DNA from: Elymus sibiricus
Lineage: Eukaryota; Streptophyta; Magnoliopsida; Poales; Poaceae
DNA: 64,000 nt
Direction: 5' to 3'
NCBI GenBank assembly: GCA_039707655.1
Contig: CM077676.1
Coordinates: forward strand, 378,948,114-379,012,113
The notes below the pieces were generated by a model. The model searched no databases. It was not told where the DNA came from and worked only from the letters and a program-made list of their open reading frames with translations. The first letter of the stretch is position 1, and the number at the start of each line of letters is the position of its first letter. Both the position numbers and the translations under genes were made by a program. This document shows positions 34,418 to 44,554 of the stretch, piece by piece.

Positions 34418-35490
34418 ATGGCAGCCGCCACACCAAGCAAAAGCAGCAAGGACGTCATGGCCTTCAACTATTCCAGAACGCTCATGCCGCCGATCTCGCC
34501 TTCTGCTATCAGGGCTACGCTCGACTACGACCTCAGCGCTATCGGCAAGATTTTGATGGCTAATGATGGTCGTTCGGCCGCGGAACGAATGGACTACGTA
34601 AGGAAGGTGCGCTCAATTGCTTCTCTTGCCTCTTCAGCTTCATCTCCTTCGGATTTCGAGCTTTCGTTCAACAGATGTGAGTATTGTTTCGGATCGGCTG
34701 AAAACAATTCATTGATCCCACGATCGGTCAGAGATATCTATCGTCAGGTTAATTTCGGGTTCACACAATCGAGAAGATGATAGGGATGGTGAGGGGAATA
34801 GATGTTATGGTGACTGAAACGTTTATTATTGTTTTCAGTGATTTGAACTGCAGTTCAATTCTTGGTTTTCCGTTTGTGCTCTTATTTTCCCCGAACAACA
34901 TCAACCAGCATAATTTTGAGACGCCACCCTTTTTTTCTGCCCAGAATTTAGATTCATTCAAGAAGCCTGCACCTCTGGTACCTCTGCGCGACGAGGAGGA
35001 GGAGGAGGAGGACGACGACGATGACAAAGAGGAGGAGGAGGAGGAGGAAGAGGGGGAGGTAACGATTTTAGTTCAATCTAATGCTAGAATACTATATAAT
35101 ATTTTTCTTGGCTAAATCCACTAGCTAGATCGATTTTACTTTTGTAGTCAGTTCTACTACTAATTTGTATACCGCTAATAATCAGTGGGTGAGTGATGAA
35201 AAAAAACCTGGTAGTGGTGTGGAACTGCAAGCACAGGACGAGGTGGACCGGCTTGAGATGATAGTACTCTTTATTTCAATCTAGATGCTACAATGCCTGA
35301 TTTTTTGGCCAGCTGAATTCACTAGATTGATTTCTTTTTATACCTGATTTTAATCAATTTTCCTACTAATTTGTGTACCTCTAATCAGTTGATAGGCGAT
35401 GAAAAGAGATCTGCTAGTGATGCTGAACTGCAAGTCCCTAGTGAAGGTGAACAAGAATGCAAGAAAGCCAAGATTATCAGCAAGCTTTGA
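34418..35490 (+). CDS. Hypothetical small acidic protein (4 exons)
   Basis: I do not recognise this gene. Exons 34418-34606, 34945-35058, 35186-35242 and 35389-35490 have GT-AG borders, lengths divisible by three and one continuous frame of 153 residues. Exon 1 (63 aa) has the possible helical segment RATLDYDLSAIGKIL and RSAAERMDYVRK. Exon 2 is a run of Glu/Asp (residues about 80-101) and is low complexity. Exons 3 and 4 are similar (SDEKKPGSGVELQ versus GDEKRSASDAELQ) and their preceding introns are similar too, so an exon was duplicated. The C-terminus is basic (KKAKIISKL). The acidic run and basic tail suggest a nuclear or chromatin-associated protein, but this is only a compositional hint. 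It could be a Triticeae orphan, or a transposon-captured fragment, since it lies between rearranged repeats. Confidence 0.55.
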
Positions 35491-35696
35491 GTGCCAAGGA
35501 GAAGATATTGAGGCTGGACAACCAAAGAACTCCCTTTAGTCGGTAACTCTTGGATCTGATTCTGTAGTCCAAAATGTGATTTTATTATGTGTACTTGGAT
35601 TCAAATAGTAAAATTTTAATAAATTCCACCCCTAATTCATTAGCTTGTTCAGTAAGACAAATTAGTATCATTGCCTACTGCTTGTTTTACTAATTA
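35491..35696. other. Downstream DNA of the acidic-protein gene
   Basis: AT-rich sequence, probable 3' UTR, without further features up to the Helitron-like terminus. Confidence 0.4.
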
Positions 35697-35735
35697 CTAG
35701 CAAAACATGCTTGTGTGTTGCAATAGGAGAAAAAA
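35697..35735 (-). mobile_element. Degenerate Helitron 3' terminus, reverse strand
   Basis: CTAG at 35697-35700 with A at 35696 is the reverse-strand form of CTAG-T. It is followed by CAAAACATGCTTGTGTGTTG, a mutated version of the GCACGGGCATTTTTGCTAG end seen at 39657. The rest of the element would extend rightward; its other end was not found. Confidence 0.45.
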
Positions 35736-36640
35736 ATGTCCACGCCCTTTAACACAACGTCCCACCCGTGTTGCCGCTCATCCTCCTTCCCTCCCTCGCC
35801 TCGATGTCCTCCTGATCACAATCCGAAGGGATGAGCTCGGCCACCGCACGACACACCTGTCATTCAACTGTAATGGAACCGAACATTTTAACACCCAATG
35901 CTGCCCCATGAATACTTATATTGCATAGAAGTTAGAACAATTCAGAAGGATGCAAACAAAACAAATATTTGCTTAGACGCCTTGAAATTGTAGCAGGGTG
36001 CAATCATCAGTTTAGATGCTATCAACTACGCAACAATTGAAACAACCAATACCAGCATGCATTTCCCCATTGTCAAAAATAAGTAAGAAAAATCATGCAT
36101 GCTTATAGTTTCATCTCAAACCAGTCTCAAGACATGTAATTGTATTCTAAAAGCTTGGTTGTGCTTTGCTAAACTGTTTTCGCAAAAGCATAAACCAGAG
36201 GCGTATCTGGTCTTACCTCCCCCCTCAACAAATTAACATACGATTACTTAATCTTTGTAGTTAATCCTATTTTTTTGCAATTAATCCTAGAATTCCTATA
36301 AACCTTTGCGGTTAATCCTAGTTTTTTTTATAGTCAGTCGCCCCACCCACATCTTTACCTAATTTTTTTTTAATAATAAAGGGGCTATTGCTTCTTACCA
36401 CCGTAATTTCGTCCGTTTTTCGTTCGTCCACCTCGCTCTCATATATTAGAATCTAATAAGGTGGTACTAAATTTTCTGTCTGTCCAAGACTTGTTTTCCT
36501 ACACCACATCTACTCTCAGCGTTGTTTCCAGCCCATCTTCCGCAGCACAACGAGTCTACTAGCGTCGTTGTCGGCTCATCTTCTGCAGCCCAACCAAGGA
36601 TGGCCCAGTGCAGTCCGGGGGAGGAAAAAATAGTGACTGG

Positions 36641-36706
36641 TTTGCTGATTTGAACTCGCGACCTGATGGCAAACAACTACTGCCACGGCCAACTAATTAA
36701 GCTAAC
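36641..36706 (-). repeat. tRNA-like segment 1 in the Helitron
   Basis: On the reverse strand GTTAGCTTAATTAGTTGG resembles an A box and GGTCGCGAGTTCAAATC resembles a B box at tRNA-like spacing. No complete cloverleaf was confirmed. Confidence 0.5.
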
Positions 36707-37733
36707 TCAAACAATGTGTTGTATGAAAAGCTTGGTTTACATATTAGTCCCACCTCGCTCCCTTACACGCAATCCTCTCAACTTAAATACGTCTTTGAAT
36801 TTTCTGGGTATCAAGGAGCCTTCTCAGGAATCAATAAGGAAGGAAATCATTTGTCATATTCAGATAAATAAGGAACAAAAGAGAATAAGGAAGGAATGGA
36901 GAATAAGCCGGTCCGTTCCTATCCATGATAGGAAAGAGAATAAGAAAAGGAAGGAAGGAAGCAAAATTGAATCCCTCCCTTCGGAAGAAGGGAAGGAAGC
37001 AGAATTGAAATTAATGAAGGAAGCAAGGAAGGAAAGAGGCAGTCGGTACTCGCAACAGCCGCGACCACTCCGACAGCCAGCGCCGCTGATGCCACTGCGT
37101 GCTCCTCCACCGTTGATCTCTGTACACCTCATAAATGAGTTGATGATTAGGCTTTGATCGATCGATTTTTATGATCCTACGTCCCTATGTTGAGTTCGTA
37201 TTTCTTGGTAGATCGAGCATAAACGTTATAGTGTTTTTTTATCCGGCAGTGCTGGGCGCCGGCGCGCCGGCCCAATTTTTCGGCCGGTCAGGCCAGATCC
37301 GTTCGATCTACGCGCGCAGACGTTAGATCTCTCCCCCGTCCTCCCTCGCACCCCATCGTCAACCTCCCGCACGGGGACAAAGGAGAGGAAGGAGAGCGCC
37401 GCCCCCGCACCCGACAGCGAGCCGCCACCGGCCTCCCCGCGCTGCGCTTGCAACCTCGTCGCCGCCGTTCGCATCCCTCATCGCCGGCCGTTGTGTTTTT
37501 TGCAGCTCCTCGCCATGGCGGGTCGCCGCTCCGACATCACACCGATGTAGCACCGGCCGGCAGCGGTTGCAGCTCGCCGCCCCATGGTTGCAACACCAGG
37601 TGCGCACCCGGCCGCCCTCGTCAACCCTCGCCGCTCGCATCACCGTCGTCTCCCTGGTCGCCACTTCCATCTGTCGCCATCGAAGCAAAAAAACTCACCG
37701 ATGGAAGCTTTGCAGGTTGCCGGTTGCAACAAA

Positions 37734-37965
37734 ATCAGAGCTCCGATGGTCGGTTGAAGCAAAATCAGAAAACGCTTCCAGCAAACATGAACGCCCGTTC
37801 CAGCTTTTGTTTTTGCTGGTTGCAACATTTTACGGCGTCGCCGGTGAGGGTGTCAAGAGCTCCGGTGGTTGGTTGAAGCAAAATCAAAAAACGCTTCCAG
37901 CAAACGTGAACGCACGTTCCGGCTTTTGTTTTTGCCGGTTGCAACATTTTACAGTGTCGCCGCGC
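37734..37965. repeat. Direct duplication of about 119 bp
   Basis: AGAGCTCCGATGGTCGGTTG and its sequel (AAGCAAAATCAGAAAACGCT, then CCAGCAAAC, GAACGC, and TTGCAACATTTTAC) recur from about 37855 with few changes. Confidence 0.85.
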
Positions 37966-38096
37966 GAGGGGTGTCAAGCTTTGCAGCACTTCGCCGACGG
38001 CCACACTTTGCCGTTCGCTGGTTGTAGCAAATCTGGGCACCGGTTGTAGCTTTCCTGCTACCGGTTGCAGCAAATTGCAGACGTCGCCCCGCCGGC

Positions 38097-38205
38097 CACA
38101 CTTTGAACGTCTCTGGTTGTAGCAAAATCAGGCGCCGTCGTCGCCGGCCACACTTTGAACGTCTCTGGTTGTAGCAAAATCAGGCGCCGTCGTCGCCGGC
38201 CACAC
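38097..38205. repeat. Two perfect-looking tandem copies, about 54-bp unit
   Basis: The unit starts CACACTTTGAACGTCTCTGG and ends GCCGTCGTCGCCGGC. Copies begin at about 38097 and 38149, and a partial third starts at about 38200. The CAAAATC motif is shared with the repeats at 37.7 kb. Confidence 0.85.
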
Positions 38206-38687
38206 TCGCCGTCGCCTGGTTACAGTAAAACCGAGCGCCAGTGGTAGCTTCTCCAAAAAAGCACCGTCGACCCTTGCAAAAAAGGGCACCGGCGGAGGAG
38301 CGGGGAGGGGAGGATGGCGACGGAGCGCGGGGGAGGCGGCGGTGGAGGCGCGCAGCGTGGCAGCGGGGGAGCTCGCGGCGTTGAGGTGGAAAAGGGGAGG
38401 TTGGATCGGGAGGGACATTTACATGGGCCCACGAAAAAGGGGGACGTGGCCCTCTGCGCTCGCACTGGGCGCGTGACGAGGCGTGCGACCGGCCGAAGCT
38501 TCGGCCGGCGCACCGTCTACAAACGTTTACCTTTTTTTATCTTTGTTTGTTTGATTTTGGAGTACTCATCCATGTTCTGCTCTGCTTTTCAAAGTCATGA
38601 TGATTTTCTCCCAGTTTCCAAATTTTAGGGCCTATATAGACAACTTAATAAACAGACCACAAGCCACATAAAAACAAGATAAGGTTT

Positions 38688-38757
38688 GGTAATCGAACTC
38701 GTGACTTTAAGGATCGAGTACAATCGAAAGGTGGTAGCAGCGACCGACTAAGCTATC
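38688..38757 (-). repeat. tRNA-like segment 2 in the Helitron
   Basis: On the reverse strand TAGCTTAGTCGGTCGCTG resembles the A box and GTCACGAGTTCGATTACC the B box. Both tRNA-like segments are followed by the shared phrase CCCACCTCGCTCC, so the two regions are diverged copies. Confidence 0.55.
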
Positions 38758-39657
38758 AATAATTCATGTTACATAATCCCACCTCGCTCCTTTATGCAGA
38801 TTGCGACCAGTTTATATAGGATAGCATATTTCCTGGAATATCAACAAGAGGCCTAAATCACTATAGTGGTTGTGATTGCAGACGTGCAGTTTGCCTGACA
38901 AATAAATGTATTGTGGACTTGAGGAGGGACGTGCTGTCCGTACACATCACCGGATGCCTTCATCACCCGACACATCGGAGTTCCTTCGGCCGAACCCGCA
39001 GACCATCAGAACCGCATCGAGAATTATAATCCATTCAGATGAAGCATGGCTTGAATCGTGCATCCTGAATTGTCGCAGTCAGTAAGAGATTTTCGAATTA
39101 CCTGCTCCAATGTCAACTTCCTAGACTTTGTTCTTGGTCTGATTGTTCTTGTTCCATGCATGCACCACGATCCATGCCAGCCACAGATGTGAACCGGCTG
39201 TTGCAAACTGCGGCATCACCTCGACACGGTCATCGGAATGTCACTCCTATGTAAACTTTTGTGTCACTTTCTTAGCTTCGTCCGCATGAGTTTTCATCAG
39301 TGATCCTCAAGTTAATCGAAGCTCTATCACCGTCACCATAAAACCGAATTTCCATCGTTGACATTACTCCTCCATTACTCCTCTAGCCTCCTCCCTATGG
39401 ACAACTAATACACCATCATGGGTGGATTGCACCTAAAACAATGGAGGTGAGTATGAAACTCGGAAATTAAAGCCACACACCAAACTGCATATATTTGTTA
39501 ACGGTTTTGCAAAAACGGTATGGTTGAAAGCACAATTATTCGTCGTGTTGGGAATAATTGATGTGGATCATAAATTAAATAATGATTTGTATTTTAGCCC
39601 ATGCTAGGGAAGACCGTAAAATTTTCTCCCGTTGCAACGCACGGGCATTTTTGCTAG

Positions 39658-40852
39658 TAATACTTAATTATCTATATGGGAAAAAAATGCATAATACAGC
39701 AAATAGCACAACTTCCATAAAAACAAAAGAAAAGAGGAGATCATGAGAACATCAGACGAACTGAGCAGGTGCTTCAGCTTGAACGATATCTTCTTGGTCG
39801 ATCTACCTTTGGTCCTGCAAGAATTGAGCTATCATATCAACAAAAGAACATAACCATTTTTCACAAAAAAAATAACATAACCCTTTTACGAAATTGAGCA
39901 GGTAAGCCTGCAAGAAATTATCCATTGTTCCAAACAACATTAATTCTGAATGGAACAGATCCTCGATTAGATGCTTGATTGCAGCTATAAAATTCTGTAA
40001 CCTGCAAGCCCCGACCAGAATATACAGATCCCTTCCCGACGCATGTACAACATGTGCATATATACAGGAACGTATGAGACCTGCGGCAGCCTTGGACTCT
40101 TGATACCCTCCGCTTGGTATTATTTTTACTAAATGACCCCGGAGGTCCTTATGTCGCGCACTGACCCCCCCCCCCAAAAAAAACTTATTTCGTCACCTGA
40201 CCCCCCCCCCCCCCCCCATTCGCGCCGGGCCGTCAGGCGTGTCAAGTGCACGTCGCAGCGCCGCGTGCGAAGGCGCCTTTGACCGAAGCCGACGACCGGC
40301 CGCCAGCGTGGCAGCCGCCATATGCGCCAGCCCGGAAGGCATGATTCACTTGGATGATCCAAGGTTCTCCACTAAGCTTGTTCTCACTGTAATCAGACCG
40401 TCTGATATATTCATGTAACGATTGGCGTTGTAGCTGCTTCCGGCTAACATATCAGACATTCTGATGTTCTCCCTTGACACGCTCGACTGTTTGGCGCGTA
40501 CAGCATGTCAGATCACCCGGCACGTTATGTTGGCACGGCTCGGTGGTTGTGGGCCATAGCTGCACGTCGCCGCGCCTACTTACTAGGCGTTTATCCTGAA
40601 GTACAAAATGACCTTCCTTGGCGCTTAAAAAACCAGACGGTCTGGCTCTTCATTGTTCTGTCACTGCTATGTGGGTCCACGATTCCATTGGGAGCGTCCT
40701 ATTTAGTCCCCGAACCCCTTTTTTGGTGAAACCAGTTGCCATTTCTCCCCGCCGCCCCTCGTCCTCCTCTTCCCCAACGCCAGTCGTTCTCATCTTCCCA
40801 ACTGCCGGCGCCGCCACCTGCATGCGCCTCCGCCGTGTAGGGTTGGATCTCG
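39658..40852. other. Stretch with poly-C tracts upstream of the B3-like gene
   Basis: There is no confident gene. Pure C runs lie near 40166-40175 and 40202-40217. The reverse-strand frame at 39803-40177 has a signal for a possible captured exon but no recognisable domain. The last 350 bp (from about 40500) should contain the promoter and leader of the first B3-like gene; no clear TATA box was found. Confidence 0.4.
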
Positions 40853-42676
40853 ATGGCCGATAAGCCGACTTCGGCCCCAAAGCCAAAGCCAAGGAAGGAG
40901 ATGGTTGATCAGTACATGGAAGAACTGGAGCGGCAAGTTCGTGCCAAGATTGCCGGAAAGCAGGCTGTCGGTGGCACCCCCATGGAGGGAGGATCCAGCC
41001 ATCCTTCTGCTCCTGTAAGTAATCCCGACGCACCATATGTATCGTTGGTTGATTTCAAATCGTTAGGATATATCTTTTGTGGGTGCTTACTTTTCTTGAT
41101 TCTGCATCTAGCATTACTAATTAAATCCTAGGTTTGGGGGACAATCTGGATTCATGCTGTGGTTGAAATGTCTGGATCCGTGCATATTTAATTTAGTATT
41201 AGGGTTTTCTAATGTGCAGAATCGATCCGAAACCATTAGTTATAGGTGGTTTTTGATAGATTCCCACTTGCAGTTTGGTTCAATTTTATAGATCTGCATT
41301 TGAACATGCAGTTAGGTGGTATTTGATTTATTTCCACACGCAGTTAGCACAGTCATCAGTTCGTTTGGATTGCATACATGGCTTATCCACGCTGCTTTAC
41401 TTAATCGTTCTCTCTCTAGATTGCTTATTCAGCAAATCTATGTCACATGCAGTTCTGAATTTTATTAGTTCATTGGTCCTTAGATTATTCATTCAGCAAA
41501 CTGTAGCCGTGCTATGGCTCAGCTTGGCATCGGTGGTGTCGACAAGGCCCCGGAGAATAATACTGTCCATGACCTACGTGCGCGCATTTTCGTGAAGCGG
41601 CAAGCGAGAATGGCACGTGCACTCGCACGCGAGCACTTCGTTCACTGGCCGACCTGCCTCCCATAGAGGAGGATGCCGAGGATGCCTCCAACAGCTCCGG
41701 CAGTGAGCAGATAATGCTGGACCCATACTGTATTTTCGGCCGGTACCTAGGCAGTGAACATGGCAAGGGGAAGAAGGGGAAGCGAAAGGGAAAGAAGAGG
41801 AAGAAAGGGAAGGGAAAGGGAAAGGGCGTCTCTGAATTTCCTATGATAGCCATGTTTTAGCTGTTACTATCTTGCAGCATCTCAGTTGTCTGTGTTTAAT
41901 GTCCCTATGCTACATTTGTGTTTGTGTAGATGAATTATGTATGCTTATTGACTTACTAAATGCAATTCAGGCACTAGCAAGGGGAACCAGTGGACCGTCT
42001 TGTTTACCACCGGCTGTGGCTGCTGAACTGAGGCTTCTTGCTGTAAAAAATGCAGTATGTTATGTTGTATGTCATTCAAGCCCCTACACTGAAGTAACTG
42101 TCCGATTGATTAAGATCTGAACTCGCTAAATGCAGGCGGCAGTGCCAGCGGTTACTATAGTTTCATCACCTGCATGTGTTTCTGTATCCTCTGGTGACAG
42201 AGCCTTTATAAACTTTGATTTACCAAAGTTTATAAACTGTACCTTGTTGTTATTAACAGGGGAGGTCGTCTTCTGAACTAAAAAAGCTTTATGCTCGCAT
42301 CGGGCACTCCCATGAAGAAAAGAGGCCAAACTGTTTCGTGAGAATCATGCAGGACCGCTGCACATCCCGTTTGGTGATACCCGACGATGCAGCCTCTCTT
42401 TTACAGGCCACCAAGCTGCGTTTGCCTAGGTTTATCAATCTGGAGACGATCACGGGCTGTTGTTGGTGTGTTGAGTTGAAGCAAGAAGATGGAATGCTGG
42501 TGCTGTCTATGCTGTGGTCTGTGTTTGCGAAGTTCCATGGACTCGAGCCTGGCTGCGTGGCTGAATTTGAGGTTGTGCACCCTGAGCTGATGAAGGTGAC
42601 CGTCTACGACAAGACAGGAATTGAGATGACATACAAAGTGTGTGGCAACGTGAAGCTGTTTACGCCGGTTAAGTGA
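40853..42676 (+). pseudogene. B3-domain-like gene, copy 1 (frame disrupted in exon 2)
   Basis: B3 domains bind DNA in plant transcription factors. Exon 1 (40853-41014) starts MADKPTSAPKPKPRKEMVDQ and ends at GTAAGT. Exon 2 starts at 41523 (LGIGGVDKAPENNTVHDLRA) and continues to a Lys/Gly-rich tail near 41850, but a one-base shift is needed near 41640 to pass from AREHF to SLADLPPIEEDAED. Possible exons follow at about 41971-42053 and 42134-42259. The last exon (42260-42676) carries the B3 block: SRLVIPDDAASLL, RLPRFINLETI, VELKQEDGMLVLS, FAKFHGLEPGCVAEFEV and KVTVYDKTG. This order of basic, beta-strand and hydrophobic segments fits a REM-type B3 domain. The exon 2 shift could be real decay or a splice variant I did not find. 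Copies 2 and 3 lack this middle part. Confidence 0.6.
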
Positions 42677-42822
42677 GGCTTACTGAGCTGATGAAGGTGA
42701 TCATGTTTACTTAGTCTGTCATGCTTGTGAGAGTGTCTGGCTTGTCAATGCTAAGAACAAGAGGATGTTATTTGTGTGTCTTTTGCGAACTGCTTATGGT
42801 TGATGTAAGGTGTGTGTCTGCA

Positions 42823-42888
42823 GAGTCTCTGGTCTTGATCGTGCATGTTTGCGTGTATGATTAGTGCACGGTCGAGTCGGGGGCGTCA
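42823..42888 (+). repeat. LTR tail fragment between B3 copies 1 and 2
   Basis: GAGTCTCTGGTCTTGATCGT to GGGGGCGTCA is the last 66 bp of the 4.1-kb LTR at 44555. It is joined directly to the 3' flank of copy 1 at GTCTGCAG. No LTR body precedes it, so this is a deletion or recombination scar. CATAC follows, similar to the LTR's CACAC target duplication. Confidence 0.88.
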
Positions 42889-42915
42889 CATACACCCACC
42901 ACCCTCCCGCCAGCG

Positions 42916-43867
42916 ATGGACCTAGCGGAGCTGTACGAAGAAGAATGGCGGAGATCTGTCCAAACCTCCTGGAAGTGGCAGTACGCACACAGAGATAGCT
43001 TGGAGGCGGCCAATGCTGCCAATCCGCGACGAGATGTTCAGTCCAGCGGCAGCAATGTGCCCCCTACTGTAAGTAATCCTCCCCATCGTTGTTGTTACAA
43101 TTGATTTAGGTTAGGGTTTTCAAATCTCGCCGTCCTTGCCTGTTATCAAGTAGGTAGATTAATGGTTTCCACGTTCGAATCTAGACTGAAGTATTTGCGA
43201 TAGTTTTTTTGGCAGTTCTGGCTTTCAAATCCGGATGGAATTGGTTGTACTAGATTTATTTTAGAAGTCGGGCTTAATCAACGGATCTTGTGTTCTTTCC
43301 ATTCCACTTTCCTAGGGATCTTGAGGTCTTGGCATCCTACTTTTCTAGTCCACAGCCTCACAAATGCATGATTATGATTTTGTAATTGGGGTTTTCTAAT
43401 ATGTTTACTTCATCCCTAGGAAGGCACTACCTAAAGATTTGATCGTAATCTATTCCGTTTTGCTGCTGGTAGCATATGGATTGTAATTTCATTAATCCCC
43501 TGCTCCTGTTCTTGCCGACTGCTAAATGAATGCAGGAGGTTCAGACGTTTGTACATCCCGTTTGGTGATACCCGACGATGCAACCTCTCTTTTACAGGCC
43601 ACCAAGCTGCGTTTGCCTAGGTTTATCAATCTGGAGACGATCACGTGCTGTTGTTGGCGTGTTGAGTTGAGGCAAGAAGATGGAATGCTGGTGCTGTCTA
43701 TGCTGTGGTCTGTGTTTGCGAAGTTCCATGGACTCGAGCCTGGCTGCGTGGCTGAATTTGAGGTTGTGCACCCTGCGCTGATGAAGGTGATCGTCCACGA
43801 CAAGACAGGAATTGAGATGACATACAAAGTGTGTGGCAACGTGAAGCTATTTACGCCGGTTAAGTGA
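42916..43867 (+). pseudogene. B3-domain-like gene, copy 2
   Basis: Exon 1 (42916-43068) starts MDLAELYEEEWRRSVQTSWK and ends PPT before GTAAGT. The B3 exon has an acceptor at 43535 and ends at TGA 43865-43867. The B3 frame is complete (VIPDDATSLLQATKLRLP, FAKFHGLEPGCVAEFEV, then VKLFTPVK). Splicing at the obvious sites gives a phase mismatch: exon 1 is 51 codons exactly, while the B3 frame starts two bases into exon 2. Compared with copy 1, the middle exons are gone. It is either a decayed copy or uses sites I could not see. The B3 exon alone is open from ATG 43526. Confidence 0.55.
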
Positions 43868-44199
43868 GGCTTACTGAGCTGATGAAAGTGATCATGTTTA
43901 CTTAGTCTGTCATGCTTGTGAGAGTGTCTGGCTTGTCAATGCCAAGAACAAGAGGATGTTATTTGTGTGTCTTTTGCGAACTGCTTATGGTTGATGTAAG
44001 GTGTGTGTCTGCAGAATCTAAGCTAAACCGTGTGTTCATGCCTTTTAACAATTCTTGGTCTAGTCATCTTATTACTGAAACTACTGTTGGAGTTTACAGT
44101 ACTTGTTCATCCCGCGCCCCGTGTCCTATAGGCCGGGCTGTTATAGCTTGGGTTGCACGTCCAGGTGTTAGCTCTCGCACTACCATAGACGGTGCAGTA

Positions 44200-44554
44200 A
44201 GATCATAGCATCGCAAGTTACGTGATGTTCAGACCGAGCAGGTCTAAACTGGACGTGAAGATGTGTGGAGAAGGTGGTCAAACTCCTTTAACCCAAGAAA
44301 GCGCTAGTTTCGAGGAAGAAATTAAGGTGTGGCCCAAGCGCATTTTCCCGAGATGCGCCTAGTAGCTGGGAGTTTTAAGTGGTGGTACGCAATATTGGAC
44401 GGTCCGGCTCTCCATACGTCTGACTACGTGGGCCCGGCTGCGCCTCTCTCGTCGTCTGGTACATGTCTTATTTATTTATATGCGGTTGCGCGCTCCACTC
44501 CTCCGAAACCCCTTGTCATCATCACTATCTTCTACCTCGCCACCGCTCGCACAC
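44200..44554 (+). promoter_or_regulatory. Putative promoter and 5' leader of B3 copy 3, cut from its gene
   Basis: TATTTATAT at 44473-44481 with a CT-rich leader after it ends at CGCTCGCACAC, directly before the LTR. Removing the LTR and one TSD would place ACCCACCACCCTCCCGCCAG and the ATG at 48714 right behind it. The same promoter block recurs at about 50000-50353 in front of the second LTR. Confidence 0.55.

Larger units (their letters stand above)
37236..38525. mobile_element. GC-rich block with inverted ends, possibly a Mutator-like insertion
   Basis: The left end GCGCCGGCGCGCCGGCCCAA followed by TTTTTCGGCCGGTC is related to the reverse complement of the right end, GGTGCGCCGGCCGAAGCTTC then GGCCGGTC. 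The inside is GC-rich with open frames on both strands but no recognised domain. The tract between could be captured gene DNA. No TSD was confirmed. Confidence 0.45.
36352..39657 (+). mobile_element. Probable non-autonomous Helitron
   Basis: The 3' end has the hairpin CCCGTTGCAACGCACGGG (39628-39645), then CATTTTTG and CTAG at 39654-39657 followed by T. This matches grass Helitron 3' ends. A candidate 5' end TCTTTACC starts at 36352 after A (36351), with the AATAATAAAG block behind it. No Rep/helicase coding is present. The interior holds two tRNA-like segments, a GC-rich block with its own inverted ends (37236-38525) and tandem repeats. The 3' end is well supported; the 5' end is inferred. 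Confidence 0.6.

Noticed and set aside
34761..35027. Serine-run ORF on the reverse strand at the acidic exon
   Set aside because: It is the complement of the GAG/GAC run in exon 2 of the plus-strand gene.
40149..40217. Poly-C tracts as a possible regulatory G-quadruplex
   Set aside because: They may be real, but long homopolymers are also prone to sequencing or assembly error, and no gene context supports a function.
43912..44208. 98-codon frame downstream of B3 copy 2, also open in copy 3
   Set aside because: It is in the 3' flank, differs in composition from the gene, and is open in both copies simply because the duplication is recent.
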